A stretch of DNA of 60,000 bases from NCBI RefSeq assembly GCF_029227915.1, contig NC_079876.1, positions 25,829,828-25,889,827 on the forward strand. Direction: 5' to 3'. Shown piece after piece: positions 31,089 through 42,061 of this stretch (positions within the stretch are counted from its first letter, which is position 1; every line of letters begins with the position of its first letter). The notes below the pieces were generated by a model, which ran no database searches, was not told the DNA's origin, and saw nothing but the letters and a program-made list of their open reading frames with translations. Both the position numbers and the translations under genes were made by a program. The DNA is from Hydractinia symbiolongicarpus. Taxonomy: Eukaryota; Cnidaria; Hydrozoa; Anthoathecata; Hydractiniidae.

Positions 31089-34000
31089 CTATCCAAGGAA
31101 TTCTGTTCTCTTTTGCAGCTTGTGAATGTGCATGTGGTAGATTTTTAACGCTGGACCAAGTTTAATGTGTAGACCGGTCAAGCAGTCGTTTCTTGACATT
31201 AACAACATCGCTCGTCCATCGATCTCCTGAAACCAAAAGAAATATTATTATTTAATAGAGAAAAAAACCCGGGAATAAGTTAGGCAGGGAGAAAATTGGA
31301 GAAAAGTCTGTTAACCAACATTAATTTCATCCTCGTCAACTTAGTTTCCTGATTTTCCTCCTTCTTGTTTTTGTTTTTCAAGCTCACAAGATTTTTTGTC
31401 ATTAGTCTTCCGATAAGATACATTAGAAACAGGAAAGCAAGTTGAAATTGTATCATGTGCAACAATGTGTCACTTTTGCTTTCCCGCGCGTGCGTTAAAA
31501 ATTGCATTTTTCTGCCTACAGTCGAGAGTTGTGGACGTACCTATAAAAGACTCATATGTTATAAACACTCATATGTTATGCGAAGGTTTGCACGAGATGA
31601 TATTATTTAAATTAGTTTTTTCTGTTTGTGAATTGATTTATACTTTTTACATAAAAACATTTTACTTGTGAATTTTATAGCGGCCACTTCAATGTTAATC
31701 TAAGTAAATAGTGCTTGTTAACTTTGTTTGTATTTGTTGACTTATAAAAATATGTCTTAAGCATTTATTTGCCTGTCGTTCATATGCTTCGTTCATTGTA
31801 CGGTTACTACGTTTTTTGTTTACTACTTCTTTCCATCGTTTAGAAGTTAGTTCAGTTGAATTACACTTGTTGTTCTTAACGCTTCGTTCCCCAGGTCACC
31901 CATTGTTGAGTAGATATGACGTGTTCTATAGGATTTTTTCCGGTTCTCCATTTTGCGTTGTTCACAGAAGCATCTCGGGGCGTGTATGTGTTTGTACGGT
32001 TTATTTTGCATGAAACACATGAGGAACACAGGGACGAGTTGGTGTTTGCATCGTTCATTGTGTTGTTTTATTCCTTTTGCTTAGCATTTTATTCAAACAT
32101 GTTTTTAACGTAAACTTTGTAATTCATATTTATTATTCAAAGATACAATATTTTGTTCTGGGTGGCTAAGTTGAATAGTTTGTTTGTTCATTCTTTCATA
32201 GCAATGTTTATCGTTATTAACCTTCTAAGATTGTGTACGCTTACAACTCGACCTTGTACCCTTGCAGCACCACCTTGTACCCTTGCAACTCGACCTTGTA
32301 CCCTTGCAACCCCACCTTAAATAAATGATTTTTTGCCTTATTTTCTGACGTTTTTGTATCCTATAACTTCTAAGAAGATAGAAGACCAGCTTTTAACACA
32401 CATTTCTTGATCATCAAGCCATATTTACATGCAAAAAAAGTTAATAGCCTGCTAAACAATATTAAAAGTCACTCCACTCCTACTTAACCTTCAAATACGT
32501 CCTCAAGATCTTGTTCATTTGAGAAACTATAAAACCACTCTATGATTTTTCATATTAGTCATTTGTGTTTTACATAATACTAGTCGTCAGCCCGTGGAAA
32601 AATCCACGGGTTTGCCCGTCCTTTTTATACCGCACTGCGTGCGTCTCGCTACTTGCGCAGCTAAGCTACGATTTTGCATGACAGACGGACAGACGTATAC
32701 GGGTATTATAATAGACTAGTCGATAGCCCGTGGAGAAATCCGCCGGTTCGCCCGTCCTTTAAATTTAATCGTCGCAACAAAGTGGACAAAAATATATCGC
32801 ATTTGGTATTGGTGCGCATTTTTAAAATTTTGTGTTTCCGTTACTGGACGCGGTTTTCGCGAACACACAGACAAAATACGGCTATTATTAAAGAGATAAC
32901 CAAAAAGACGTTAACTCGAATCTGTTCTTGTATGTCTTTCATATAAAATTACATCCTTTCGGATGCTTAAATTGTCGGACGCTTAAATTATCGGACAACA
33001 AAAAAGTTCAAACGAGCGTTTTGTACGAAATTAAAGCCGTTTTTTTCTACACAATTCTCGGAGAACTGGACGTAATTCAAAGCAAATTTCGCCTATTTCC
33101 AAATACACTCCGTGCGAATTTTAACCAAAATGAAGGCATACCTGCTCTTCAAGCAATTTGCTTTCCAAGATATAACCATGAGATTTAAAGTAATAAGCCA
33201 CATCTTGAACTGTCCAATCAGCAACGTCTGGAGGTAAGGCTCGTAATACATCTTCACGTATCGACGACCGTACGTCTAGATACAACATATTGGTAACGTT
33301 GAGAATATATATATATCAGCGATATACATCAGAAATATATATTAGGGATATATATTAGCAACATATACCAGTAATATATATCAGCGATATACATCAGCAA
33401 CATATTGCAGTAATGTATATCCGCGATATACATCAGCAACATATATCAGCAATATATATCAGCGATATAGATCAACAACATATATCAGTAATGTATATCT
33501 GCGATACGGCATGCGTATTTTAAACATATACAAAGAATATGTTCTCCTTGACTTATCATAATGTGAATGATGTGAAACCATCTCTTTTGTTTTCACTGTC
33601 CCTAATAGAAAGCTTGCAGTGTATGACTTCCGCTTTATGCAGAAATCAAATATCTGATAAACTGTTTTAATGCTTAGCTCTTTGTTTTAGATCGTGTTTA
33701 TTCTTGAATCTTTTTGTTCCGGATGACGCGTTGAATCATTTCATTTCACTTCTAATAGCGGAACGGAATCATTTAGTTTCTCATAGCGGATAGCTTTGAA
33801 ACCGTGTGAACGCGAGGCCTATCCGCAACGAAAACAGTTTCGTAACAACAGCTATCAGCAATGTGTGAACATGGTACAACGAGTCTGTTCATAAATGTTA
33901 CGGTCATAAAAAGGAACATATATCAGTAGCACATATCAGCAATACGTAAAAGCGATACATACATTTAAGAAAACACATGAGCAACATATGTCTGAAAACA

Positions 34001-37000
34001 TGCAACACAAATACCAAGTGCTATTAGAAGAAAACAGTAATAAAACAACACGTCTTTTTATAATAAGAAATATACCTTTTGGGGTCCAACCTAGTTTTCT
34101 CACATTTTTTAGGGCCACATCCTGTGTTATACCCTTAAAATTATTTTAACAGGAACTCAGTCATTGACAAATTACTTTTTATATTTTTCAATCTTTTCTC
34201 AAATAAACGCCCCCTCTCTTTTAAACGCCCTTTTTAATAAATGCCCCTAGTGTGATGAAAGGGGACGTTTATTAAAAAACCCCTTTGAGCAAACTGATTC
34301 GGACGTTGAAGATGCCAATATTGAAAATAATTTAATTGACTTTGATGAAGAAGAAAATGACCTTGTAAATATTGAGAATATATAAAAAAAATATTTTTTG
34401 TAAAAAATATTTTTTTAACGCCCCTCTCTTATTAACGCCCCCTAAAAGTCCTAAAATTTTTATAATACGGTAGTCAAATAGGTGTAGTAAACAAAAACCC
34501 AGATTACAACAAATGCGTACCTGGCAACGGTAGTTTTGGATTTAAGATATGGGTGAGATTATTATGAACACCTCGACCAAGAACTGTTTGTGCTGGAGGT
34601 GTGGAAGTATTTGGAAGAACAGCGTAATTGACTGGAATCATTTGAGGCTGATTTAGGGGTATCTGTTGTACAGGTGGAATAGCAACAGGTGATACAATGG
34701 GTGGCTGTGTGAAGGTTACACCTGTCGGATGATACACCGCGCCAGGTTGATGCACTGATAAAACAGGCTGTGGCACCATAGCTGCCTTGGTCTTTGCTAA
34801 AAAGAAAAAGGGGGCTACACATTATATCAGAATTGATTTATTAAATTGGCAGTAAAATTATGGAAAAATTTCAGATGAGCTTTATTATAATAAGAAAATT
34901 TAATTTACAAAAAATTTATAAATTTCCAGAGAGTTTACGACTATTTAAGTTTAAGATGTGCTTTTTTATTTTTTTTATCATTCTTTACGTTTTTTCTTTT
35001 TTTTTTAGTCAAAGGATGTCATATAGCTTAGAATCATTTTATTTCTCTGTCAAATTTGATGAGTCTGTTAAAAATAAGGCTAAAAGTAATATAATATAGA
35101 TCTTTTTTAAACTTTTAATTCCTTCACACTATTAACATATAAGCTCTGTGTAACTTCTTTATCGAGGTGAAACTTTGTTATTTTATGATTCGTTTTAAAG
35201 TATTTCGGTATTACCATGTGCACTTAATAATTATAAGAAGGGTGACACTTTATATGACATGTTCATATATTGCTGATAGATAACAAGCTAAGTAAAATAT
35301 TTAAATTCTAAGGGGGTGAGTGTGGACGTGGTGGGTGAGTGGGGATATTCTACAACCCCATTAATTTAATTTCTAGATAGATGGCTAGGAATTTAGTTGG
35401 AAAAAACCCAGACCAATGGCCTTTAAACTATAAATCTATAAGCTAAACAAATCAGGGAAAATCGAAAGAGCCATTTTTTTAAAAAAATGATGACGTCAGC
35501 AATGATTTTTTGATCTCTTCTTCCAAAAGTCTCATTAAATAAGTTTAAGAGAAGTTTGTTTACTTTTTAAAATTTGTCACTCTGTTTCGCTTCTTTTGTT
35601 TATATGATTCGTTTCAGGATAGAAACGGAATCGTTTAGTTTCTATGTTTCTATAAGATAGTTTATCTGCTACAAATATTGTTTCAAAATAAACTGAATTC
35701 GGAACGAACTGAATCCGCATCATTTAAATATGATCTTAAAAGGCCACGTGACTTTCAACAAATTAGATTTCTAGACATATAACGTAAAACGGTAACTGAG
35801 AAATAATAAGGGATAAAAATACTAATATCTATCGTGTTTATTCACCCCAATCAAGGAATTGTTCCATGCGTAAACGAGTAGCTTGTTGGACTAGTGTTAA
35901 ACTACACTTTTCTTTGGGGGTTCAGTCTCTTTCTAAACATTTAAAGGAGGTTTTGGTAAAGGTACAGAGCCTGATCGTCGGTTTCATACGTTTACATTTC
36001 TAAAGAAAGAGTTCTATTACAGCTTAGGTGGTGAGAGTATCTATCATTTAGCTTCGTTTTTTTTATAAATGTGTTTCTTATATAATATAAAAGTATTGGA
36101 TCATTCTCAGTTTTTGTGGCTTAGAATGTCAATAACTACCTTTTCAGATAAACTTTACAAAAAAAAAACAAATCCAATCTATCCACTGCACATAAATACG
36201 TCCACTTTACGAAAACTAAATTTAAATACCAATTTGGGGTTCAATTTTCTGCACTGGTACAGTAGATAGCAACTTCTCTCCATTCCCTGTGACACTTTTC
36301 TTCGCATGGGAGTTAACTTCTGAACCAACTATAAAAACCGGTTGCTGTTGTGTCCCACTTGGTGTTGAAACAGACTTTCCCTTCTCAACACAACTTGCAC
36401 ACGCCCATTTACCTACGAAAAAGGGGAAAAGAAATATTTGAAGAAGATCTGTTGCTTAATGCATTAATGCGTAAAACCTCCATGTTCAATGGAGAGTCAA
36501 AACTTTCTTTTTATAGATATTATTAAAAACAAGCTTAGTGATCATAGCAAACGTGAACACGGTTTTACAAGAGTTTCAAAAACAACATTTTAGCTTAAAT
36601 CTAATCAAACAGTTTATGCGGAAATTTACGTTGTTAACTCATTTTCTGTAAAAAAAAAGGATGTAAACAGAGTGAATGTAACAAGGCTTTGACCATGGGC
36701 ATTATAATTTTTTCTCATCTTTTGAAGAAATAATTAGTCTCACAGCATAAAAATTTAGAAGGTTATTGCCAGTAATTCTACTTAAAACATATGTGAAGAA
36801 CTTTTCTTTTCAAAATATTTCGCAAGAAATATTTTTCACTTTTCTTCATGGTCTGAATCTTCTTAATTCATAATAGTGTGCTTCTTTTTTTCAATTCTTA
36901 ATAACAGGGTTCCCACTCTTTTTTAAAACAAAATTTGAGAAGATTTGAGGACTTTTGAGGAGATTTTTGTGATTTTTGAGGAGCTTTCGTTAACAAAAAT

Positions 37001-39243
37001 TAGGAGATTTGAGGGGAAATACTTGCACTTGTAAAAATGAAGGAGCACAGAGTCTGGCATCTCAATATTTTCTTACAAAAGATAACTAAGAAGCTTTGCT
37101 CCAAATACAAACACAACAAAAAAAATAATGTTTGCAAGTCATAGCAACCACAAGTTGTGGTGATTTAAATTGAATAATATAAAAAATAGCATATATAAAA
37201 AATAACCAAATCTTATTTTTTTTAAGGATAATTAAAAAGAAAACCTAAATTTCAAAAAAAATTGAGAAGAATTGATGAGACGTTTGAATTTGAGGAGATT
37301 TAAGGAGTTATGAGAAGGCATGGGAACCCTGAATAAGAGCGTTGTAACAAAAGAAAGATTTATTTAAACAATGGTTAGCTGAAACTCGTGTATTCCTAAA
37401 AACTAACCAATCAAATCATGTATAGCATCGAATTACCTGAAGGCATCTTTTCCAGCTTTGGTGCATGGCATTGCATATGATATCCCTTATCACAAGCATC
37501 ACAAAACAAAAGAGTATCCTAAAATAACCACAACAAATTCAAGTAAAGGGGACAAATACCAAATTTAATATCAAAGCTCTTGGTATTAAATTCCACAGTT
37601 AATCCAAACAATTGTTCATGGGATTTAGTTTTTGTGTGAGAGAAATTGAGTCGTGGAATTTTAATCTTGCAGGTGGGAAATTTTGTTAATTTTGACAGAA
37701 ATAAAGGGAATTAGTCTGTCAGGTTGTGGTACAGGTAACAAGAAATCGAATTTTCTCAAAGATTTTAGCTGTTTTTTGCGTGTAATTTTTGACTAAGATT
37801 TATTTATTAATAATTAGGACATTTTTAATAAATTTTAAACCCTGCAATACCTTATTTTTTCAAACAGTCGATTTTTAAAACTTGATTGGATTTAAGCAAA
37901 AAACAGGAATATCCAAAAAAAATTCTTATGAAATTCTTATGAAATAATTCATATGTTAAGATTTTTTGATTAAAAATTAGGAAATTTTTAATATCCACAA
38001 AATTTATGTTTATCTTTGGGACACTGCAGAAAAGTTTATGTTAAGATTTGCAGGAGTATAAAACTTCTTAGTCTGAATGCCGAATTGTTTAAGGTAGGCA
38101 AATAACATTATTACGTTAACATTTTTTTGCCAATGTGAACAAATTCAAATTAAAAAGGTTGAGATTTTTCACAAAAACCATGTAAAGCATTATTCTTTAT
38201 TATTGCAAGAAACTTAATTCAGAACAAAAAAAGTGTTCTTACTGGATCACCAGTACCATTGCAAATCACACAAGCTTTGCAATCGATACACTGCCATGAA
38301 TCGTCAGCTCGAATTTGCTCAACGAGTTCGGGCAAGTAGTTGAGACATGAAGGATGTGCTAAAACAATTTTTATACAAGTTTTTTTATAATAATAAAAAT
38401 AAAAAAAATAAAACAGAACAGTAAGGAGGTTTTTTTTTTAATAATGACAAACCTTTGTTACCGCAGTCTTTGCAAATAAGTAGTTCTTCTCGTTGACCAA
38501 AGCGATTTTTCTCTACGCTAGACTGGCAGTAATCACATACCACCGTTTCATGTCCTTGTTCCCCTATACCTACATGCTCTGGCTGTAAAAGATAATAAAA
38601 TTAAAATTAAAAGAATAAAAAGATATTAAAAAATAAGATACTTTTATAACAAACTAACTTCTATTCTCACTTTGCTACCTTCTTCACTTGCTACCTGAAC
38701 AAATCCATCTAACACTTTCTTACTGAAACAACAACGAACAGCATGGGCTGACTCTTCTAAAATAGGTACCAGTGGTGCAAAATAATTCCACCTTTTGGTA
38801 TTTGCTTCAATATTTTTTGCCTGTTGTTTAACAACAGCATGATTCGGAAATTGCATCAGTAAATCGCGAAGTTTGTGCAACGAATTGACATCTGCATAAA
38901 TGGACGACTCCACTTGCTTCAGATGATGCAGCAAAATATGCTCAAGGGACATTATTAAGCGATTTAATCGAAGCTGTTTATTAACATTCAGCGAAGTAAA
39001 ACTCACTTCTTGCATGTCCTTTAACTCGTATAACTCCTGTGGTATTTCATCAAAACTCCAAACCCCTCCTCCATCTATTAAGGCACGAACAAACTCTGGA
39101 ATTCTACATTCAAACATAAATTTTTGCAACCTCGCTAAACTAATAACAGAGTTAAAAATGACAACATGGATCTTGTCATTTGTAAATTCCAGGTCTTTCA
39201 AATTATTTAAATACCTGTTCCAGTCAATTCGTGATGATGTCAT
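31089..39243 (-). CDS. Double PHD finger (DPF) plus C-terminal SAM domain protein
   Basis: Eight exons: 38659-39243, 38453-38582, 38243-38358, 37437-37518, 36230-36412, 34521-34796, 33142-33275, 31089-31226. Phases close to give 547 aa. Residues 1-195 are a helical region I do not recognise ([20 protein letters not shown]). Residues 211-312 form a tandem PHD pair of the DPF/KAT6/PHF10 type: C211-DY-C, HPSC (240-243), [10 protein letters not shown]283[11 protein letters not shown], W-ACASC. DPF modules read acylated histone H3 tails. Residues 313-457 are Pro/Gln-rich. Residues about 475-540 are a SAM domain ([38 protein letters not shown]) of the Polycomb/SAMD1 type that can polymerise. A nuclear chromatin-reader role is inferred. 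No acetyltransferase domain is present. Introns carry Helitrons and MITEs. The 36230 donor (GTATTT) is the weakest border. Confidence 0.85.
32245..32325. repeat. Short 20-bp tandem repeat
   Basis: About four units of the ACCTTGTACCCTTGCAACTC type, in the last intron of the PHD-SAM gene. Confidence 0.8.
32580..32715 (-). mobile_element. Mini-Helitron copy A
   Basis: On the minus strand it starts TCTATTATAATACCCG and ends with a perfect 8-bp hairpin (CCCGTGGA-AAAA-TCCACGGG, 32591-32610), then seven bases, then CTAG next to T. TC start, terminal hairpin, CTRR end and lack of TSD are Helitron hallmarks. It has no coding capacity. Confidence 0.7.
32716..32896 (-). mobile_element. Mini-Helitron copy B, head-to-tail with copy A
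   Basis: On the minus strand it starts TCTCTTTAATAATAGCCG after an A (32897) and ends with a decayed hairpin (32727-32746) and CTAG (32716-32719). It is abutted directly to the TC start of copy A, a tandem arrangement known for Helitrons. Confidence 0.65.
33305..33510. repeat. AT-rich imperfect tandem repeat
   Basis: Repeats of CAGCGATATACATCAGCAAC / ATATATCAGTAATATA blocks with a period of about 28-30 bp, in the intron immediately upstream (transcript sense) of the first SAM exon. Echoes of the motif recur at 33920-33960. Confidence 0.8.
34200..34472 (+). mobile_element. Relic of a CGCCCC-type DNA transposon with a coding tail
   Basis: Blocks of AACGCCCC and its complement at both ends resemble the MITE at 23488-23654, and the right end reads AATACGGTA. 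Between them, 34272-34385 reads an acidic tail ([13 protein letters not shown] then [14 protein letters not shown] and a stop), like the C-terminus of a transposase. The superfamily is not established. Confidence 0.5.
36905..37331. mobile_element. hAT-like MITE (TIR CAGGGTTCCCA)
   Basis: Both ends read CAGGGTTCCCA inwards. The left end starts at 36905 and the right end stops at 37331, with AATAA directly repeated on both sides (36900-36904 and 37332-37336). The interior is rich in GAGGAGATTTGAGG blocks. The CAGGG end resembles hAT elements, but hAT usually duplicates 8 bp, so the class is tentative. It lies in a PHD-SAM intron. Confidence 0.6.
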
Positions 39244-39660
39244 ATTTTATACTACTACTAACTATAAAATTAACAACAAACAAAATCCAAATATCTATAT
39301 GGTCTACATGATTCGCAATGACTAAATTGACGATGCAGAAAGTACACTTGTGCAAAAAATCAAAATCAAAAAAACAAGAATTCCAGATTGCTAGCATTTA
39401 AATAAATAACATTTGATGTCATGATGAAATTTAAAGTATAATGATCTTCAATGAAATTAAAAAAATTTAAGTCAAAAGTTTTTTTCATTGTTTAGATCTC
39501 AGGAATAATTCTTTCTAAAAGCCGAAACATTCCATGCAGAATTTAAAATTCCCTATAAAATCAACTCATGTAAACAAAAGATTGTGAATATCAGTAGTTC
39601 TCGAAAGAGTGGTCACCCTTATTCATACTCCTTTTTTTTCATTTCGTGGTTAACACTTAC

Positions 39661-39854
39661 ACCATTTTTATTACTGGAGGTTTCATTCATTTCATGACTC
39701 TCCTTCTCAATAAAACTTGTGCATTCATCAGCAGAAAAAATTTTCGTTTGAAAAGAAGAAAGCCATGCCAGTTTCTTCTTTAGTTTTTCATTCTTTTGTG
39801 TTAGACATTAGAGACTCGCTGTTCTTCCTTTCTGTTCAATTTGAGAAATTTTTC
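39661..39854 (-). pseudogene. Exon-like coiled-coil fragment with a frame break
   Basis: Reads EKFLKLNRKEEQRVSNV then a stop. One base later in frame it continues TQKNEKLKKKLAWLSSFQ and on to SSNKNG at a strong donor (GTAAGTG, 39654-39660). An AG precedes the start at 39855-39856. Lys/Glu-rich text with a good donor suggests a real or former exon, possibly of the unrecognised gene upstream. The frame break may be a lesion or a sequence error. Confidence 0.35.
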
Positions 39855-39970
39855 CTGTACACACTTATTTTTACACGTGGTTGTCGATAATGTGACTGTT
39901 GAAGAAGAGGCGTGTTTGTGTTCTAATATTAGATATAGAATTGGTTCATTACGGTTTAATGGGTTTTCTA

Positions 39971-40020
39971 TCAAATCGCTCTTATCTTTTGACCCCCGTC
40001 AAAAGATAAGAGCGATTTGA
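39971..40020. repeat. Perfect 23-bp inverted repeat with a 4-base loop
   Basis: 39971-39993 and 39998-40020 are exact inverted copies around CCCC. The arms contain CGCTCTTATCTTTTGAC. No flanking TSD or related copy is seen in the window. Confidence 0.9.
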
Positions 40021-41500
40021 ATCTAAACATGAAACCAACCCAAATGTCAACAACGTTTTAACAAATTTTGGGGAGAGCTTTATGGAACTCAAAAATTTAT
40101 TCATGGTAAATACTTCATGACTTATTTTAAGGGAATAAAATTTTCGGAAAGTTAAATTTGTGATTTTATTAATTTCTACCATATTAATAAAAAGCCTAAA
40201 TTTCAAAAAAGGCTTTTCAAAAAGCATAGTTTCTGTCAGTTGTCACTGTATTTGCAATTCACTCTTGTGAAATTGAACTTGCTTGCAAAATTTAATTTCA
40301 ACAAAATTTATTTATTTTTCCTTTTAGTAAAATGTAATTCTCTTTGCCACTCTTTTAGAGAGTTTAATTTGAGAAGATTTGCGCATATTGATGAGAATTT
40401 CCAACTTTTTTTTAAGAAGATGACACAAAACATTTTCATAATTTTCCATAAAAAAAACAGATACACAAATAAATTATGTCCAAATGTTGCATTTTAAAAA
40501 TACAAAGATGCAACAGGTTGATTTATCATTAAGGAAATTTAAGAAAAAAGTTTTAAAAAATGTACTTTTACAGGAGATTTGAAGAGACTTTCTAAAATTC
40601 TAATGAGGTGTGGCAACTCTGTTGTTCTAAAGACATCAAATTTATTCACCTTACACCACCTCTGTGTCTAAGCGAATATTCATCACTGATACATAGGAGA
40701 ATATTGTTGGTATTGCACCCTTGATGAGCTTTCAACCACTGCTTTTCTTATTAGATGGCAAAAAATTTTGCATCATGTTTGTTGGAGGTGTTAAAAAAAA
40801 TCTTTTTTGAAGTGATTGGAGGACAAATAAACATGTCTGGTTAGCTCTGTTCTGCTTATCCTTTCGATCCATACATCTGCTATTTTCTTATTGTTAGATT
40901 TATTTTGGCATAGTCGTTGGAGCAATTAATTGCAGCACAGCACACCATGTTAGGTTTACTTTCAGTTTTATTGCTCAGCTATGTTAGCACATTTAGTTGG
41001 TTATTAAGCGAAACTGAATTAATACATTGTGAAAGTGATGAAAAAAAGACTGGAAGTATCCAGAAAATTTTATATAAAGAAGGATTGAGTGTGAAAAACA
41101 AATGTTTAAAGAAACAATATACAGATATTGTTAACGTAAAGTTAACATAAGTTTAAGTTAACGTAAACTGCTCACACGAAAGGTATATTAAGAATTTCTT
41201 GTGCAAATCTTTTGGAAAAGTACACCATGTACATCCGTTAGGTTTAACTGAATTAAAACATTAATAAAACTAGGTTTATGATTTACAAATTCTGTCATAA
41301 TTATCTTAAAAAGCTAGCTCAGACCCTGAATCATCTTCTGTTTTACACACTTGCCTTAACATTCAACTAACTACAATACCCAACTTGAAAAATAATAAAT
41401 GACAAAAGTAAACAAAAAATAATCGGATCTGATATGATTTTGACCATTACCTACAGACTCTTAATATTTTATATGAGAAAAAGAAAACCAAACATGAATA
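40021..41500. other. Stretch without an identified gene
   Basis: AT-rich sequence between the exon-like fragment and the unrecognised gene. A short acidic terminal-exon-like reading exists on the minus strand near 41308-41350 (KTEDDSGSELAF then stop), but it does not join the exon upstream in phase. Nothing else is supported. Confidence 0.35.
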
Positions 41501-41507
41501 AGTATAC

Positions 41508-42059
41508 CTTATATACATTATTGTGATCAAGAGCTAAATTATCCCCAAATTTAACAACAAAATACATATCTCTCAAGAAGCTGTTTATATCATTCTGAGT
41601 AATAATATCAGAAAGAATTTTTTCTTGGACAGCTTTTTCACGGCTCTTCAAATGGTTGATTTTTGTGTGCAGTTTTCGTCGCAAGTTGTTTGGGCTACCG
41701 TCAGCTTTTTTTTGCAGGTCTGCCATCATCATTGAATTTAAATATATTTCAGTGACAGACTTATACAAATTACTCTTTTTGGTAGCCCTAGATAAGTTCA
41801 GTAATTTTTCGAACCGCAACGAAAAATACTTGCTTTTGCGAAGCTTAGCCTCTTCGGTATCTGTTAAATACCCCAACATTATTTTTCTTTCAATTTGTCT
41901 AACTTTAGCTGCATAATCCCGAACAGTCTTTGGATACTTTGAAAATTGGATTAGTCCAGTTTTGGTATTAGGACTTTCCTGGAATGAATCTGTAGAAATA
42001 TCACTGATGGTATCCATGAAATCTTCATCTAAAACTTCTTCCATATTTGTTGTTATAAC
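41508..42059 (-). CDS. Unrecognised protein, first coding exon
   Basis: A good acceptor (TTTTCCTAG) at 42060-42061 precedes a short leader and ATG at 42042-42044. The frame reads 179 codons to a donor (AAG then GTATAC) at 41507. It begins MEEVLDEDFMDTISD and is acidic at first, then basic and helical (YPKTVRDYAAKVRQIERKIM; LRRKLHTKINHLKSREKAVQ). I do not recognise a family. Later exons were not resolved; 39661-39854 is a candidate. A 5' UTR exon may lie near 46942 because CACCAAAG then GTAAGT occurs on the minus strand there. Codon use and helical periodicity support a real exon. Confidence 0.6.
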
Positions 42060-42061
42060 CT

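Noticed and set aside
30869-31165. Plus-strand 98-codon frame
   Set aside because: It is largely antisense to the terminal SAM exon and its 3' UTR, and has no family features.
34075-34130. Possible extra PHD-SAM exon (GPKKC reading, with two candidate donors)
   Set aside because: Exon 34521-34796 joins directly to 33142-33275 in phase, and including this one needs an 18-nt micro-exon.
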